A stretch of 64,000 nucleotides of DNA from Strigamia acuminata (taxonomy: Eukaryota > Arthropoda > Chilopoda > Geophilomorpha > Linotaeniidae), in NCBI GenBank assembly GCA_949358305.1, contig OX442316.1, forward strand, positions 16,306,001-16,370,000, in the 5' to 3' direction. The position numbers and the translations under genes are program-made. This document shows positions 10,450 through 21,146 of the stretch, piece by piece (the stretch's first letter is position 1; every line of letters starts with the position of its first letter). Under the pieces are notes generated by a model that saw nothing but the letters and a program-made list of their open reading frames with translations, did no database searches and was not told where the DNA came from.

Positions 10450-13400
10450 CTTGCTACGGTCGACGCATCGACGGCGATTCGCATGCGTTACCCCAAATAC
10501 CGATAAAAAATCGCAGAAAACACTAATCCCGACCCAAAAACCGCCAAAATTACCCTCAACACACGCCAACAACCTTCCACCACTTAAATTACACCGGAAA
10601 AAAACAATTTCAAACCGAAAAATCAACAAAAAAGGCCAAAAAAATATTGCAAACAAAGAGAAAAGATCAATTATCGAGGCAAATCCCCACCACAAAACAA
10701 CGCATCGCCGGTATACACTTAAGCGTACAGTGCACAACACTACTGTTTATTTTCAATGATCCAATAAATAAAATTTGAAACAAAGTTGAGTGGAATTGTA
10801 CGTTTCTTGTATATTAAAGTTTTTATTTTGTTTGTTTACACTTAATTTTTTTTTTCCATCATAGAATGGCGACTCGATACTTTTGTAGCTCGAATTCACT
10901 TCGTAAACGTGGTCGGTGTTCATCACGCGTCAATGCGCTCGTGCAATAGTATAGGCGCGCATACGATTTGATGCGCGCAAGACTTGCAAAACTTGCACGG
11001 AATTTGGGCAATTTTTGACAAATTTCAGCAGATTTTTGCCTGTATTTGACAAATTTCAGAAGATTTTTGCCTATATTTGACAAATTTCAGAAGATTTCCT
11101 CAATCCTCAAACATTTGCTGAAATTTCTCATAAAATTTCTAAAATTAATTGAAATTTGTCTGAAATTTGTCTGGAATTTGTCAAATATTGTCAAAAATCC
11201 GTGGAAATTTGTCAAATACTGGCAAAAATCCATGTAAATTTGTCAAAAATTGCCATAATTCGGTGCAAATTGTGTTAGATATTGGAAAAATTTATTTTAA
11301 CGCTTCCAACGCGCCAGTAAATCGCGCGTGCACACGCATGGATTTTTCGTCATAGTTGGATGCGCGCAAACCTCACGTAACTTGCGCCAAAATTTGGCAA
11401 TTTTTGACAAATTTCAGCAGATTTTTGCCAGTATTTGACAAATTTCCACTGATTTTTGACAATATTTGACCCAACAACTGCGCCACGTTCCAGGCGCCGG
11501 TTTAGGCATTTTAGACCCGTTTTAGACCGTTTTAGATGGCGAAAACGTTCTCTCCATCATTTTCTACCCCTGGGTGAGGTTTTCAGCGTTCATGATTGAT
11601 GAAAAAGCTGTTTTCTAACTAGCTGTCCCATTGCTAGTTTTGGCGTCAGGTTTTAGCAACCTTCCGATCCGACTCTGTCGTCTGCACGACCTCCAAGACT
11701 GTTTTAGGGTTAATTTGAGTCAAATAATTCATTCTGGGGGTTGTTTTGGGTTTTTTACAAGTGTGTTTTTGTAGTTTTTATTGGTTTCAAACATTGTCAA
11801 TTCTTTATACAAGTGTAACTTTCATTTCTCTGTATTTTGAGAACTTTGCATTGCAGCAAAGTTCATTTCTTGCCCCTTAATTATTGTGTAATTGTTGGTT
11901 TTCAAGCCCGTTTTTTAACAATAACTTTATTTGAAGTGCCTATTGTTTCAGGCACGTGCTTCCACGTGCCTTTTATTGTTGAGCAATTTCTTGGGCAGTT
12001 GCGCTCCTGTTGCTAGCATTGCCGCGCGTTCTCCGCGCGTGTACTCGCGCGTTTCGCATCACACACATTCGGGTTCGATGGCCTATCGCGGCGGCACATT
12101 GTGTGGCATAGCGCGGCACGTTGCAATTACGTGACGTGGCACGTTGCTGTTACGTGACGCGATAGCCAGTATTTAAGCAGGGGATTCCATCATCGTTTAC
12201 ACAAATGCGCATTGCAACGTGGAGGCGCATTCGAGTCCTTTTCCCAAGCGAAATCGTATTCGATTCGCTTTCGAATCGAATACGAGTTTTGTCCTTTTTC
12301 AACGCGAAATCGTATTCGATTCGCTTTCGAATCGTATACGAGATGGTCGATGATTTTTGTTTCCCGGACTTTGATTCGTATTCGAGTTGTTACGAGTTCG
12401 TATTTTGATCGTATTCGTATTCGAATCGAATTCGAATCGTATTCGAATCGAATACGAATCGAATTCGAGTCGTATTCGAGATGGTCGATGATTTCCACTC
12501 GCTCGTATACGCGTTGTATACGAGCTCGTATTTTGATCGTAATCGTAAACAAATCGTTTACAAGTCGTATACAAGTTGTATACGACGTGTATACACCTCG
12601 TATACGAACGAAGTTTGTGAAAACACAATTTCCAAATAAGACGTATGTGACTACTATGTGTTTTCATGTCGTAGTAAGTATCCGGTGGATTTTCCAAACT
12701 TCGTTCGTATACGAGGTGTATACACGTCGTATACAACTTGTATACGACTTGTAAACGATTCGTTTACGATTACGATCAAAATACGAGCTCGTATACAACG
12801 CGTATACGAGCGAGTGGAAATCATCGACCATCTCGAATACGACTCGAATTCGATTCGTATTCGATTCGAATACGATTCGAATTCGATTCGAATACGAATA
12901 CGATCAAAATACGAACTCGTAACAACTCGAATACGAATCAAAGTCCGGGAAACAAAAATCATCGACCATCTCGTATACGATTCGAAAGCGAATCGAATAC
13001 GATTTCGCGTTGAAAAAGGACAAAACTCGTATTCGATTCGAAAGCGAATCGAATACGATTTCGCTTGGGAAAAGGACTCGAATGCGCCTCCACGTTGCAA
13101 TGCGCATTTGTGTAAACGATGATGGAATCCCCTGCTTAAATACTGGCTATCGCGTCACGTAACAGCAACGTGCCACGTCACGTAATTGCAACGTGCCGCG
13201 CTATGCCACACAATGTGCCGCCGCGATAGGCCATCGAACCCGAATGTGTGTGATGCGAAACGCGCGAGTACACGCGCGGAGAACGCGCGGCAATGCTAGC
13301 AACAGGAGCGCAACTGCCCAAGAAATTGCTCAACAATAAAAGGCACGTGGAAGCACGTGCCTGAAACAATAGGCACTTCAAATAAAGTTATTGTTAAAAA

Positions 13401-14866
13401 ACGGGCTTGAAAACCAACAATTACACAATAATTAAGGGGCAAGAAATGAACTTTGCTGCAATGCAAAGTTCTCAAAATACAGAGAAATGAAAGTTACACT
13501 TGTATAAAGAATTGACAATGTTTGAAACCAATAAAAACTACAAAAACACACTTGTAAAAAACCCAAAACAACCCCCAGAATGAATTATTTGACTCAAATT
13601 AACCCTAAAACAGTCTTGGAGGTCGTGCAGACGACAGAGTCGGATCGGAAGGTTGCTAAAACCTGACGCCAAAACTAGCAATGGGACAGCTAGTTAGAAA
13701 ACAGCTTTTTCATCAATCATGAACGCTGAAAACCTCACCCAGGGGTAGAAAATGATGGAGAGAACGTTTTCGCCATCTAAAACGGTCTAAAACGGGTCTA
13801 AAATGCCTAAACCGGCGCCTGGAACGTGGCGCAGTTGTTGGGTCAAATATTGTCAAAAATCAGTGGAAATTTGTCAAATACTGGCAAAAATCTGCTGAAA
13901 TTTGTCAAAAATTGCCAAATTTTGGCGCAAGTTACGTGAGGTTTGCGCGCATCCAACTATGACGAAAAATCCATGCGTGTGCACGCGCGATTTACTGGCG
14001 CGTTGGAAGCGTTAAAATAAATTTTTCCAATATCTAACACAATTTGCACCGAATTATGGCAATTTTTGACAAATTTACATGGATTTTTGCCAGTATTTGA
14101 CAAATTTCCACGGATTTTTGACAATATTTGACAAATTCCAGACAAATTTCAGACAAATTTCAATTAATTTTAGAAATTTTATGAGAAATTTCAGCAAATG
14201 TTTGAGGATTGAGGAAATCTTCTGAAATTTGTCAAATATAGGCAAAAATCTTCTGAAATTTGTCAAATACAGGCAAAAATCTGCTGAAATTTGTCAAAAA
14301 TTGCCCAAATTCCGTGCAAGTTTTGCAAGTTTTGCGCGCATCAAATTGTATGCGCGCCTATACTATTGCACGAGCGCATTGACGCGTGATGAACACCGAC
14401 CACGTTTACGAAGTGAATTCGAGCTACAAAAGTATCGAGTCGCCATTCTATGATGGAAAAAAAAAATTAAGTGTAAACAAACAAAATAAAAACTTTAATA
14501 TACAAGAAACGTACAATTCCACTCAACTTTGTTTCAAATTTTATTTATTGGATCATTGAAAATAAACAGTAGTGTTGTGCACTGTACGCTTAAGTGTATA
14601 CCGGCGATGCGTTGTTTTGTGGTGGGGATTTGCCTCGATAATTGATCTTTTCTCTTTGTTTGCAATATTTTTTTGGCCTTTTTTGTTGATTTTTCGGTTT
14701 GAAATTGTTTTTTTCCGGTGTAATTTAAGTGGTGGAAGGTTGTTGCGTGTGTTGAGGGTAATTTTGGCGGTTTTTGGGTCGGGATTAGTGTTTTCAGCGA
14801 TTTTTTATCGGTATTTGGGGTTTGATGCAGCGGATAGCGCATGCGAATCGCCGTCGACCGTAGCAT
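10450..14866. repeat. 4.4 kb near-perfect palindrome, arms about 2.2 kb
   Basis: Each landmark of the left arm reappears as its reverse complement at a mirrored position about 12658. Examples are GGCACGTGCTTCCACGTGCC (11951 and 13361), CAAATTTCAGCAGATTTTTG near 11020 and 14290, and the GCTACGGTCGAC edge. Mirror-image frames (10859-11083 and 14229-14453) differ at two residues only, so the arms are about 99% alike. The centre holds a unique spacer of about 90 bp (12610-12700). Arms carry iterated TTTGACAAATTTC words (11000-11480). Such a structure is either young or kept alike by gene conversion. Palindromes of this size can also arise from assembly error. Confidence 0.85.
12205..13108. repeat. 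Palindromic core rich in TCGTAT/ATACGA
   Basis: Dense self-complementary words: CGTATTCGAATCGAATTCG, CGTATACGAGCTCGTATTTT, GTCGTATACAAGTTGTATAC. The same text fills 17086-20790. The central about 90 bp spacer (with CCAAATAAGACGTATGTGAC) is also found at 18117, 18675, 19226 and 19777. Open frames on both strands here reflect the lack of stop words in the repeat and are not genes. Confidence 0.8.
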
Positions 14867-14869
14867 TAG

Positions 14870-16130
14870 CAATTGCAACGTGCCGCGCTATGCCACACAA
14901 TGTGCCGCCGCGATAGGCCATCGAATCCGAATGTGTGTGATGCGAAACGCGAGTACGCGCGCGGAGAACGCGCGGCAATGCTAGCAACAGGAGCGCAACT
15001 GCCCAAGAAATTGCTCAACAATAAAAGGCACGTGGAAGCACGTGCCTGAAACAATAGGCACTTCAAATAAAGTTATTGTTAAAAAACGGGCTTCAAAACC
15101 AACAATTACACAATAATTAAGGGGCAAGAAATGAACTTTGCTGCAATGCAAAGTTCTCAAAATACAGAGAAATGAAAGTTACACTTGTATAAAGAATTGA
15201 CAATGTTTGAAACCAATAAAAACTACAAAAACACACTTGTAAAAAACCCAAAACAACCCCCAGAATGAATTATTTGACTCAAATTAACCCTAAAACAGTC
15301 TTGGAGGTCGTGCAGACGACAGAGTCGGATCGGAAGGTTGCTAAAACCTGACGCCAAAACTAGCAATGGGACAGCTAGTTAGAAAACAGCTTTTTCATCA
15401 ATCATGAACGCTGAAAACCTCACCCAGGGGTAGAAAATGATGGAGAGAACGTTTTCGCCATCTAAAACGGTCTAAAACGGGTCTAAAATGCCTAAACCGG
15501 CGCCTGGAACGTGGCGCAGTTGTTGGGTCAAATATTGTCAAAAATCAGTGGAAATTTGTCAAATATAGGCAAAAATCTGCTGAAATTTGTCAAAAATTGA
15601 CCAAATTCCGTGCAAGTTTTGCAAGTTTTGTGCGCATCAAGCCATGCGCGCCTATACTATTGCACGAGCGCATTGACGCGTGATGAAAACCGACCACGTT
15701 TATATCAGTGAATTCGAGCTACAAAAGTATCGAATCGCCATTCTAGTATGGAACAAAAAAAATTAAAAAATAAAAACTTTAATATACGAGAAACGTACAA
15801 TTCCACTCAACTTTGTTTCAAATTTTATTTATTGGATCATTAAAAATAAACAGTAGTGTTGTGCACTGTACACTTAAATGTATACCGCAGTACAAGTACC
15901 GCGGTCCCGGTACTGCACCGGTACACGTAAAAACGCGAGTTTCTCAAATTTAAAAAGTTGATGTCGGCGGCGATGCGTTGTTTTGTGGTGAGAATTTGCC
16001 TCGAGAATTGATCTTATCTCTTTGTTTGCAATATTTTTTTTGGCATTCTTTGTTGATTTTTCGGTTTGAATTTGTTTTTTTCCGGTGTAATTTGAGTGGT
16101 GGAAGGTTGTTGGGGTGTGTTGAGGGCAAT
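14870..16130. repeat. Third, partial copy of the palindrome arm
   Basis: In the same orientation as the right arm: 14870-15540 repeats 13190-13860 almost word for word, and 15540-16130 repeats 13860-14770 with a deletion of most TTTGACAAATTTC units and an insert at about 15893-15965 (AGTACCGCGGTCCCGGTACT). It marks a head-to-tail duplication of the arm. Confidence 0.8.
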
Positions 16131-16395
16131 TTTGGTTATTTGTTGATTTTTAATTGATTTAATCGTTTTCTGTTTGTTTTTGCTGGTTTTTAATCGATTT
16201 TTCTGTATTTTTGGTCAATTTTTACCAATTGTAATTGTTATTTGTCATTCTGAATTGATTATTGTCCGATTTTATTCGATTATTGTCAGATTTCAGTCGA
16301 TTTTTGTCGATTTCTAATCAATGTTTATACATTTCTTATCAAGTTTTGTATATTTTTGTTGATTTTTAATCATATTTGTTCCTTTTTAATCAAAG
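16130..16395 (-). repeat. Right member of the inverted pair (partner 9010-9215)
   Basis: Iterated TTTTTAATCGATTTTTCTG and TGATTATTGTCCGATTTTA text, the reverse complement of the 9010-9215 block, with extra iterations. Confidence 0.65.
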
Positions 16396-16410
16396 TCGAA
16401 AACGAGTTGT

Positions 16411-16758
16411 AAATGCGTTCGTATGCGACGCGAACGCGTATTGGAGTCGATTCCAAGTTCGTATTCCATCGCGAACGCGCATTTGAGACGTAAACAAGTT
16501 TATCTTTTTCACTCTCGCTTGATCCCCCTTTATCGCGCCTCATTGCTCCTGTGAAAAAAAATATATGAGAATGCACAGAAATGAACCTTCCAATACTTAC
16601 ATGAAAATTGGCAACCTTGACACAAAACAGTCTATCGACACTCCCAACACCACCCCGGACATTTTTCGGAAGAGTTTGGTCCACCCGGAATCCGCAGAAT
16701 AGTCTCCCCCGAAATGCGGATTTCGCGGACGCCAATCCGCGAAAAGGATAAAAAATTT
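16411..16758 (+). repeat. Direct repeat DR1 (partner 20806-21142)
   Basis: About 90% identical to the right end of the giant insertion, ending at the same GCGAAAAGG. Near the end a hairpin with a 7-bp stem GCGGATT/AATCCGC is kept in both copies. The two copies bracket the palindromic satellite, as long terminal direct repeats would. Whether this is an LTR-like repeat or a duplicated terminus is open. Confidence 0.75.
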
Positions 16759-16788
16759 CCAATGTATAAACTTTATTTCTGTTTTCAG

Positions 16789-16960
16789 TTTCCTGATATG
16801 ATTAAAGAAAATCCTAAATATTATTTCCAAACATTTATCAAATTCTTTTCAAAAGCAGTTGTGGAGGCGTCTACTACGAACGAGTCATCGTGGGCGTCAA
16901 ATTTGAATATTTTTAACTTTCTGCGTTTGCACGAATTCGCAGAATTCGTCCACTGGCATC
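16789..16960 (+). other. Exon-like open segment, unknown protein
   Basis: Begins after an acceptor-like TTTCTGTTTTCAG (ends 16788) and reads about 55 residues of balanced composition, including FFSKAVVEAS, SSWASNLNIF and RLHEFAEFVHW, unlike the repeat-derived frames around it. No clear donor site is seen. It may be a captured host exon. I do not recognise the family. Confidence 0.3.
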
Positions 16961-17085
16961 GTGGCGACGCATGGTCGACATTTTGTATTCATATGTGACG
17001 CGCACTCTATTTACTCACGTAGAACACACGAATCGCGCGCGTCAACGCGCACATGTAAATTTAGTTTCACTGAATCGCGTACGAG

Positions 17086-17850
17086 TTTTTCCCTTTTTCA
17101 ACGCGAAATCGTATTCGACTCGCTTTCTAGTCGAGTACGAATTTTGCCCTTCTTCAACGCGAAATCGTATTCGACTCGCTTTCTAGTCGAGTACGAATTT
17201 TGCCCTTCTTCAACGCGAAATCGTATTCGACTCGTTTTCGAGTCGAATGCGAATTTTGCCCTTCTTCAACGCGAAATCGTATTCGACTCGTTTTCGAGTC
17301 GAATGCGAATTCGTATTCGACTCGTTTTCGAGTCGAATGCGAATTTTGTCCTTCTTCAACGCGAAATCGTATTCGACTCGTTTTCGAGTCGAGTACGAAT
17401 TTTGCCCTTCTTCAACGCGAAATCGTATTCGACTCGTTTTCGAGTCGAGTACGAGTTTTGCCCTTCTTCAACGCGAAATCGTATTCGACTCGTTTTCGAG
17501 TCGAGTACGAGTTTTGCCCTTCTTCAACGCGAAATCGTATTCGACTCGTTTTCGAGTCGAGTACGAATTTTGCCCTTCTTCAACGCGAAATCGTATTCGA
17601 CTCGTTTTCGAGTCGAGTACGAGTTTTGCCCTTCTTCAACGCGAAATCGTATTCGACTCGTTTTCGAGTCGAATGCGAATTTTGCCCTTCTTCAACGCGA
17701 AATCGTATTCGACTCGCTTTCGAATCGAATACGAGTTTTGCCCTTCTTCAACGCGAAATCGTATTCGACTCGTTTTCGAGTCGAGTACGAATTTTGCCCT
17801 TCTTCAACGCGAAATCGTATTCGATTCGCTTTCGAATCGTATACGAGATG
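17086..17850 (+). repeat. 56-bp tandem array, about 13 units
   Basis: Unit of 56 bp: TTCAACGCGAAATCGTATTC followed by a hairpin CGACTCG-TTTT-CGAGTCG and ACGAATTTTGCCCTTC. Because 56 is not a multiple of 3 the array is open in three frames and yields periodic pseudo-proteins of over 200 codons, which should not be annotated as genes. An inverted array of the same unit lies at 20156-20785. Confidence 0.85.
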
Positions 17851-20110
17851 GTCGATTTTTGTTTCCCGGACTTTGATTCGTATTCGAGTTGTTACGAGTT
17901 CGTATTTTGATCGTATTCGTATTCGAATCGAATTCGAATCGTATTCGAATCGAATACGAATCGAATTCGAGTCGTATTCGAGATGGTCGATGATTTCCAC
18001 TCGCTCGTATACGCATTGTATACGAGCTCGTATTTTGATCGTAATCGTAAACGAATCGTTTACAAGTCGTATACAAGTTGTATACGACGTGTATACACCT
18101 CGTATACGAACGAAGTTTGTGAAAACACAATTTCCAAATAAGACGTATGTGACTACTATGTGTTTTCATGTCGTAGTAAGTATCCGGTGGATTTTCCAAA
18201 CTTCGTTCGTATACGAGGTGTATACACGTCGTATACAACTTGTATACGACTTGTAAACGATTCGTTTACGATTACGATCAAAATACGAGCTCGTATACAA
18301 CGCGTATACGAGCAAGTGGAAATCATCGACCATCTCGAATGCGACTCGAATACGATTCGAATACATCTCGAATACATCTCGAATACGAGTCGTACGAGTC
18401 AAAGTCCGGGAACGGGTCATCGACTATCTCGTATTCGAGTTGTTACGAGTTCGTATTTTGATCGTATTCGTATTCGAATCGAATTCGAATCGTATTCGAA
18501 TCGAATACGAATCGAATTCGAGTCGTATTCGAGATGGTCGATGATTTCCACTCGCTCGTATACGCGTTGTATACGAGCTCGTATTTTGATCGTAATCGTA
18601 AACGAATCGTTTACAAGTCGTATACAAGTCGTATACGACGTGTATACACCTCGTATACGAACGAAGTTTGGAAAATCCACCGGACACTTACTACGACATG
18701 AAAACACATAGTAGTCACATACGTCTTATTTGGAAATTGTGTTTTCACAAACTTCGTTCGTATACGAGGTGTATACACGTCGTATACGACTTGTATACGA
18801 CTTGTAAACGATTCGTTTACGATTACGATCAAAATACGAGCTCGTATACAACGCGTATACGAGCGAGTGGAAATCATCGACCATCTCGAATACGACTCGA
18901 ATTCGATTAGTATTCGATTCGAATACGATTCGAATTCGATTCGAATACGAATACGATCAAAATACGAACTCGTAACAACTCGAATACGAGATAGTCGATG
19001 ACCCGTTCCCGGACTTTGACTCGTACGACTCGTATTCGAGATGTATTCGAGATGTATTCGAATCGTATTCGAGTCGCATTCGAGATGGTCGATGATTTCC
19101 ACTCGCTCGTATACGCGTTGTATACGAGCTCGTATTTTGATCGTAATCGTAAACGAATCGTTTACAAGTCGTATACAAGTCGTATACGACGTGTATACAC
19201 CTCGTATACGAACGAAGTTTGGAAAATCCACCGGACACTTACTACGACATGAAAACACATAGTAGTCACATACGTCTTATTTGGAAATTGTGTTTTCACA
19301 AACTTCGTTCGTATACGAGGTGTATACACGTCGTATACGACTTGTATACGACTTGTAAACGATTCGTTTACGATTACGATCAAAATACGAGCTCGTATAC
19401 AACGCGTATACGAGCGAGTGGAAATCATCGACCATCTCGAATACGACTCGAATTCGATTAGTATTCGATTCGAATACGATTCGAATTCGATTCGAATACG
19501 AATACGATCAAAATACGAACTCGTAACAACTCGAATACGAGATAGTCGATGACCCGTTCCCGGACTTTGACTCGTACGACTCGTATTCGAGATGTATTCG
19601 AGATGTATTCGAATCGTATTCGAGTCGCATTCGAGATGGTCGATGATTTCCACTCGCTCGTATACGCGTTGTATACGAGCTCGTATTTTGATCGTAATCG
19701 TAAACGAATCGTTTACAAGTCGTATACAAGTCGTATACGACGTGTATACACCTCGTATACGAACGAAGTTTGGAAAATCCACCGGACACTTACTACGACA
19801 TGAAAACACATAGTAGTCACATACGTCTTATTTGGAAATTGTGTTTTCACAAACTTCGTTCGTATACGAGGTGTATACACGTCGTATACGACTTGTATAC
19901 GACTTGTAAACGATTCGTTTACGATTACGATCAAAATACGAGCTCGTATACAACGCGTATACGAGCGAGTGGAAATCATCGACCATCTCGAATACGACTC
20001 GAATTCGATTCGTATTCGATTCGAATACGATTCGAATTCGATTCGAATACGAATACGATCAAAATACGAACTCGTAACAACTCGAATACAAATCAAAGTC
20101 CGGGAAACAA
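17851..20110. repeat. Palindromic TCGTAT satellite with multiple inversions
   Basis: Alternating orientations of one module: arm (CGTATACG-type words), about 90 bp spacer, arm in reverse. The spacer is in + orientation at 18117-18205 and in - orientation at 18661, 19212 and 19763. No normal coding composition. Confidence 0.8.
18661..19762. repeat. Two tandem 551-bp units, nearly identical
   Basis: Every landmark recurs exactly 551 bp downstream (18661, 19212, 19763). The frames at 18611-19258 and 19162-19809 (- strand) translate identically over 215 codons. A third, diverging unit starts at 19763. The identity indicates recent unequal exchange or an assembly duplication. Confidence 0.85.
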
Positions 20111-20155
20111 AAATCGACCATCTCGTATACGATTCGAAAGCGAATCGAATACGAT

Positions 20156-20785
20156 TTCGCGTTGAAGAAGGGCAAAATTCGCATTCGACTCGAAAACGAG
20201 TCGAATACGAATTCGCATTCGACTCGAAAACGAGTCGAATACGATTTCGCGTTGAAGAAGGGCAAAATTCGCATTCGACTCGAAAACGAGTCGAATACGA
20301 TTTCGCGTTGAAGAAGGGCAAAACTCGCATTCGACTCGAAAACGAGTCGAATACGATTTCGCGTTGAGAAAGGGCAAAATTCGCATTCGACTCGAAAACG
20401 AGTCGAATACGATTTCGCGTTGAAGAAGGGCAAAACTCGCATTCGACTCGAAAACGAGTCGAATACGATTTCGCATTCGACTCGAAAACGAGTCGAATAC
20501 GATTTCGCGTCGAAGAAGGGCAAAATTCGCATTCGACTCGAAAACGAGTCGAATACGATTTCGCGTTGAAGAAGGGCAAAACTCGCATTCGACTCGAAAA
20601 CGAGTCGAATACGATTTCGCGTTGAGAAAGGGCAAAATTCGCATTCGACTCGAAAACGAGTCGAATACGATTTCGCGTTGAAGAAGGGCAAAACTCGCAT
20701 TCGACTCGAAAACGAGTCGAATACGATTTCGCGTCAAAGAAGGGCAAAATTTGCATTCGACTCGAAAACGAGTCGAATACGAGAT
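20156..20785 (-). repeat. 56-bp tandem array, inverted partner
   Basis: Reverse complement of the 17086-17850 unit (GAAGAAGGGCAAAATTCGCA, then CGACTCGAAAACGAGTCG), about 11 units with slightly different lengths. With the left array it forms the outer arms of a roughly 3.7 kb palindrome. Confidence 0.85.
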
Positions 20786-20805
20786 CATTTTTTGATCTGG
20801 GTCGT

Positions 20806-21142
20806 GAATGCGTCCGTATGTCACGCGAACGCGTGTTGGAGTCGATTCCGAGTTCGTATTCCATCTTGAACGCGCATTGGAGACGTAAACCAGTTTATTT
20901 TACCCACTCTCGCTCGATCCCGCTTCATCGCTCCTTGTCGCTCCTGTGAAAAAAAATACATGAGAATGTGCAGAAATGAACCTTCCAATACTCACATGAA
21001 AATTGACAACCTTGACACAAAACAGTCTATTGACACTCCCAACACCACCCCGGACGTTTTCCGGAAGAGTTTGGTCCACCCGGAATCCCCAGAATAGTCG
21101 CCCCCGAAATGCGGATTTCACGGAAGCCAATCCGCGAAAAGG
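20806..21142 (+). repeat. Direct repeat DR2, right end of the giant insertion
   Basis: Partner of 16411-16758. It ends with CCAATCCGCGAAAAGG directly before the TTAA at 21143. The left end of the insertion (3362-3390) carries a short related text, ATGCGGATTTC-CGGA-GCGAAAGG, in the same orientation. Confidence 0.75.
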
Positions 21143-21146
21143 TTAA

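Larger units (their letters stand above)
3350..21142. mobile_element. 17.8 kb TTAA-flanked non-coding insertion (piggyBac-like ends)
   Basis: The Copia frame is broken at a TTAA (3346-3349) and resumes at a TTAA (21143-21146). Removing the segment with one TTAA leaves the Copia frame open, so both borders are exact. Both ends read TTAACCTT inwards, as expected for a piggyBac-type element, although further terminal similarity is weak (CCTTATGGCGCG versus CCTTTTCGCGGA). No transposase or other long reading frame of normal composition was found inside; the long frames listed by translation are by-products of tandem repeats. Contents: foldback repeats, MITE-like pieces, a 4.4 kb palindrome, two direct repeats and a palindromic satellite. 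It could be a giant non-autonomous piggyBac element or a satellite-like composite that used a TTAA transposase. Confidence 0.75.

Noticed and set aside
12190-13122. Paired frames of 120-180 codons on both strands
   Set aside because: They mirror each other across the palindrome centre and consist of IRIRFE-type repeats; no independent support.
16961-18256. 431-codon open frame and overlapping frames of 236 and 209 codons
   Set aside because: They are translations of the 56-bp tandem array and TCGTAT satellite, open in several frames at once because the unit lacks stop words and is not a multiple of 3.
19713-20864. 383-codon frame on the - strand
   Set aside because: Same cause: inverted 56-bp array. 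Overlapping - strand frames of 213 and 243 codons show the same periodic text.
3350-21142. Insertion considered as a Helitron
   Set aside because: A hairpin lies near the right end, but there is no CTRR end or TC start, and the borders are TTAA duplications rather than A/T insertion.
3350-21142. Insertion considered as a Maverick/Polinton or a piggyBac-virus hybrid
   Set aside because: No polymerase, integrase, capsid or other coding region is visible, and the target duplication is 4 bp TTAA rather than 6 bp.
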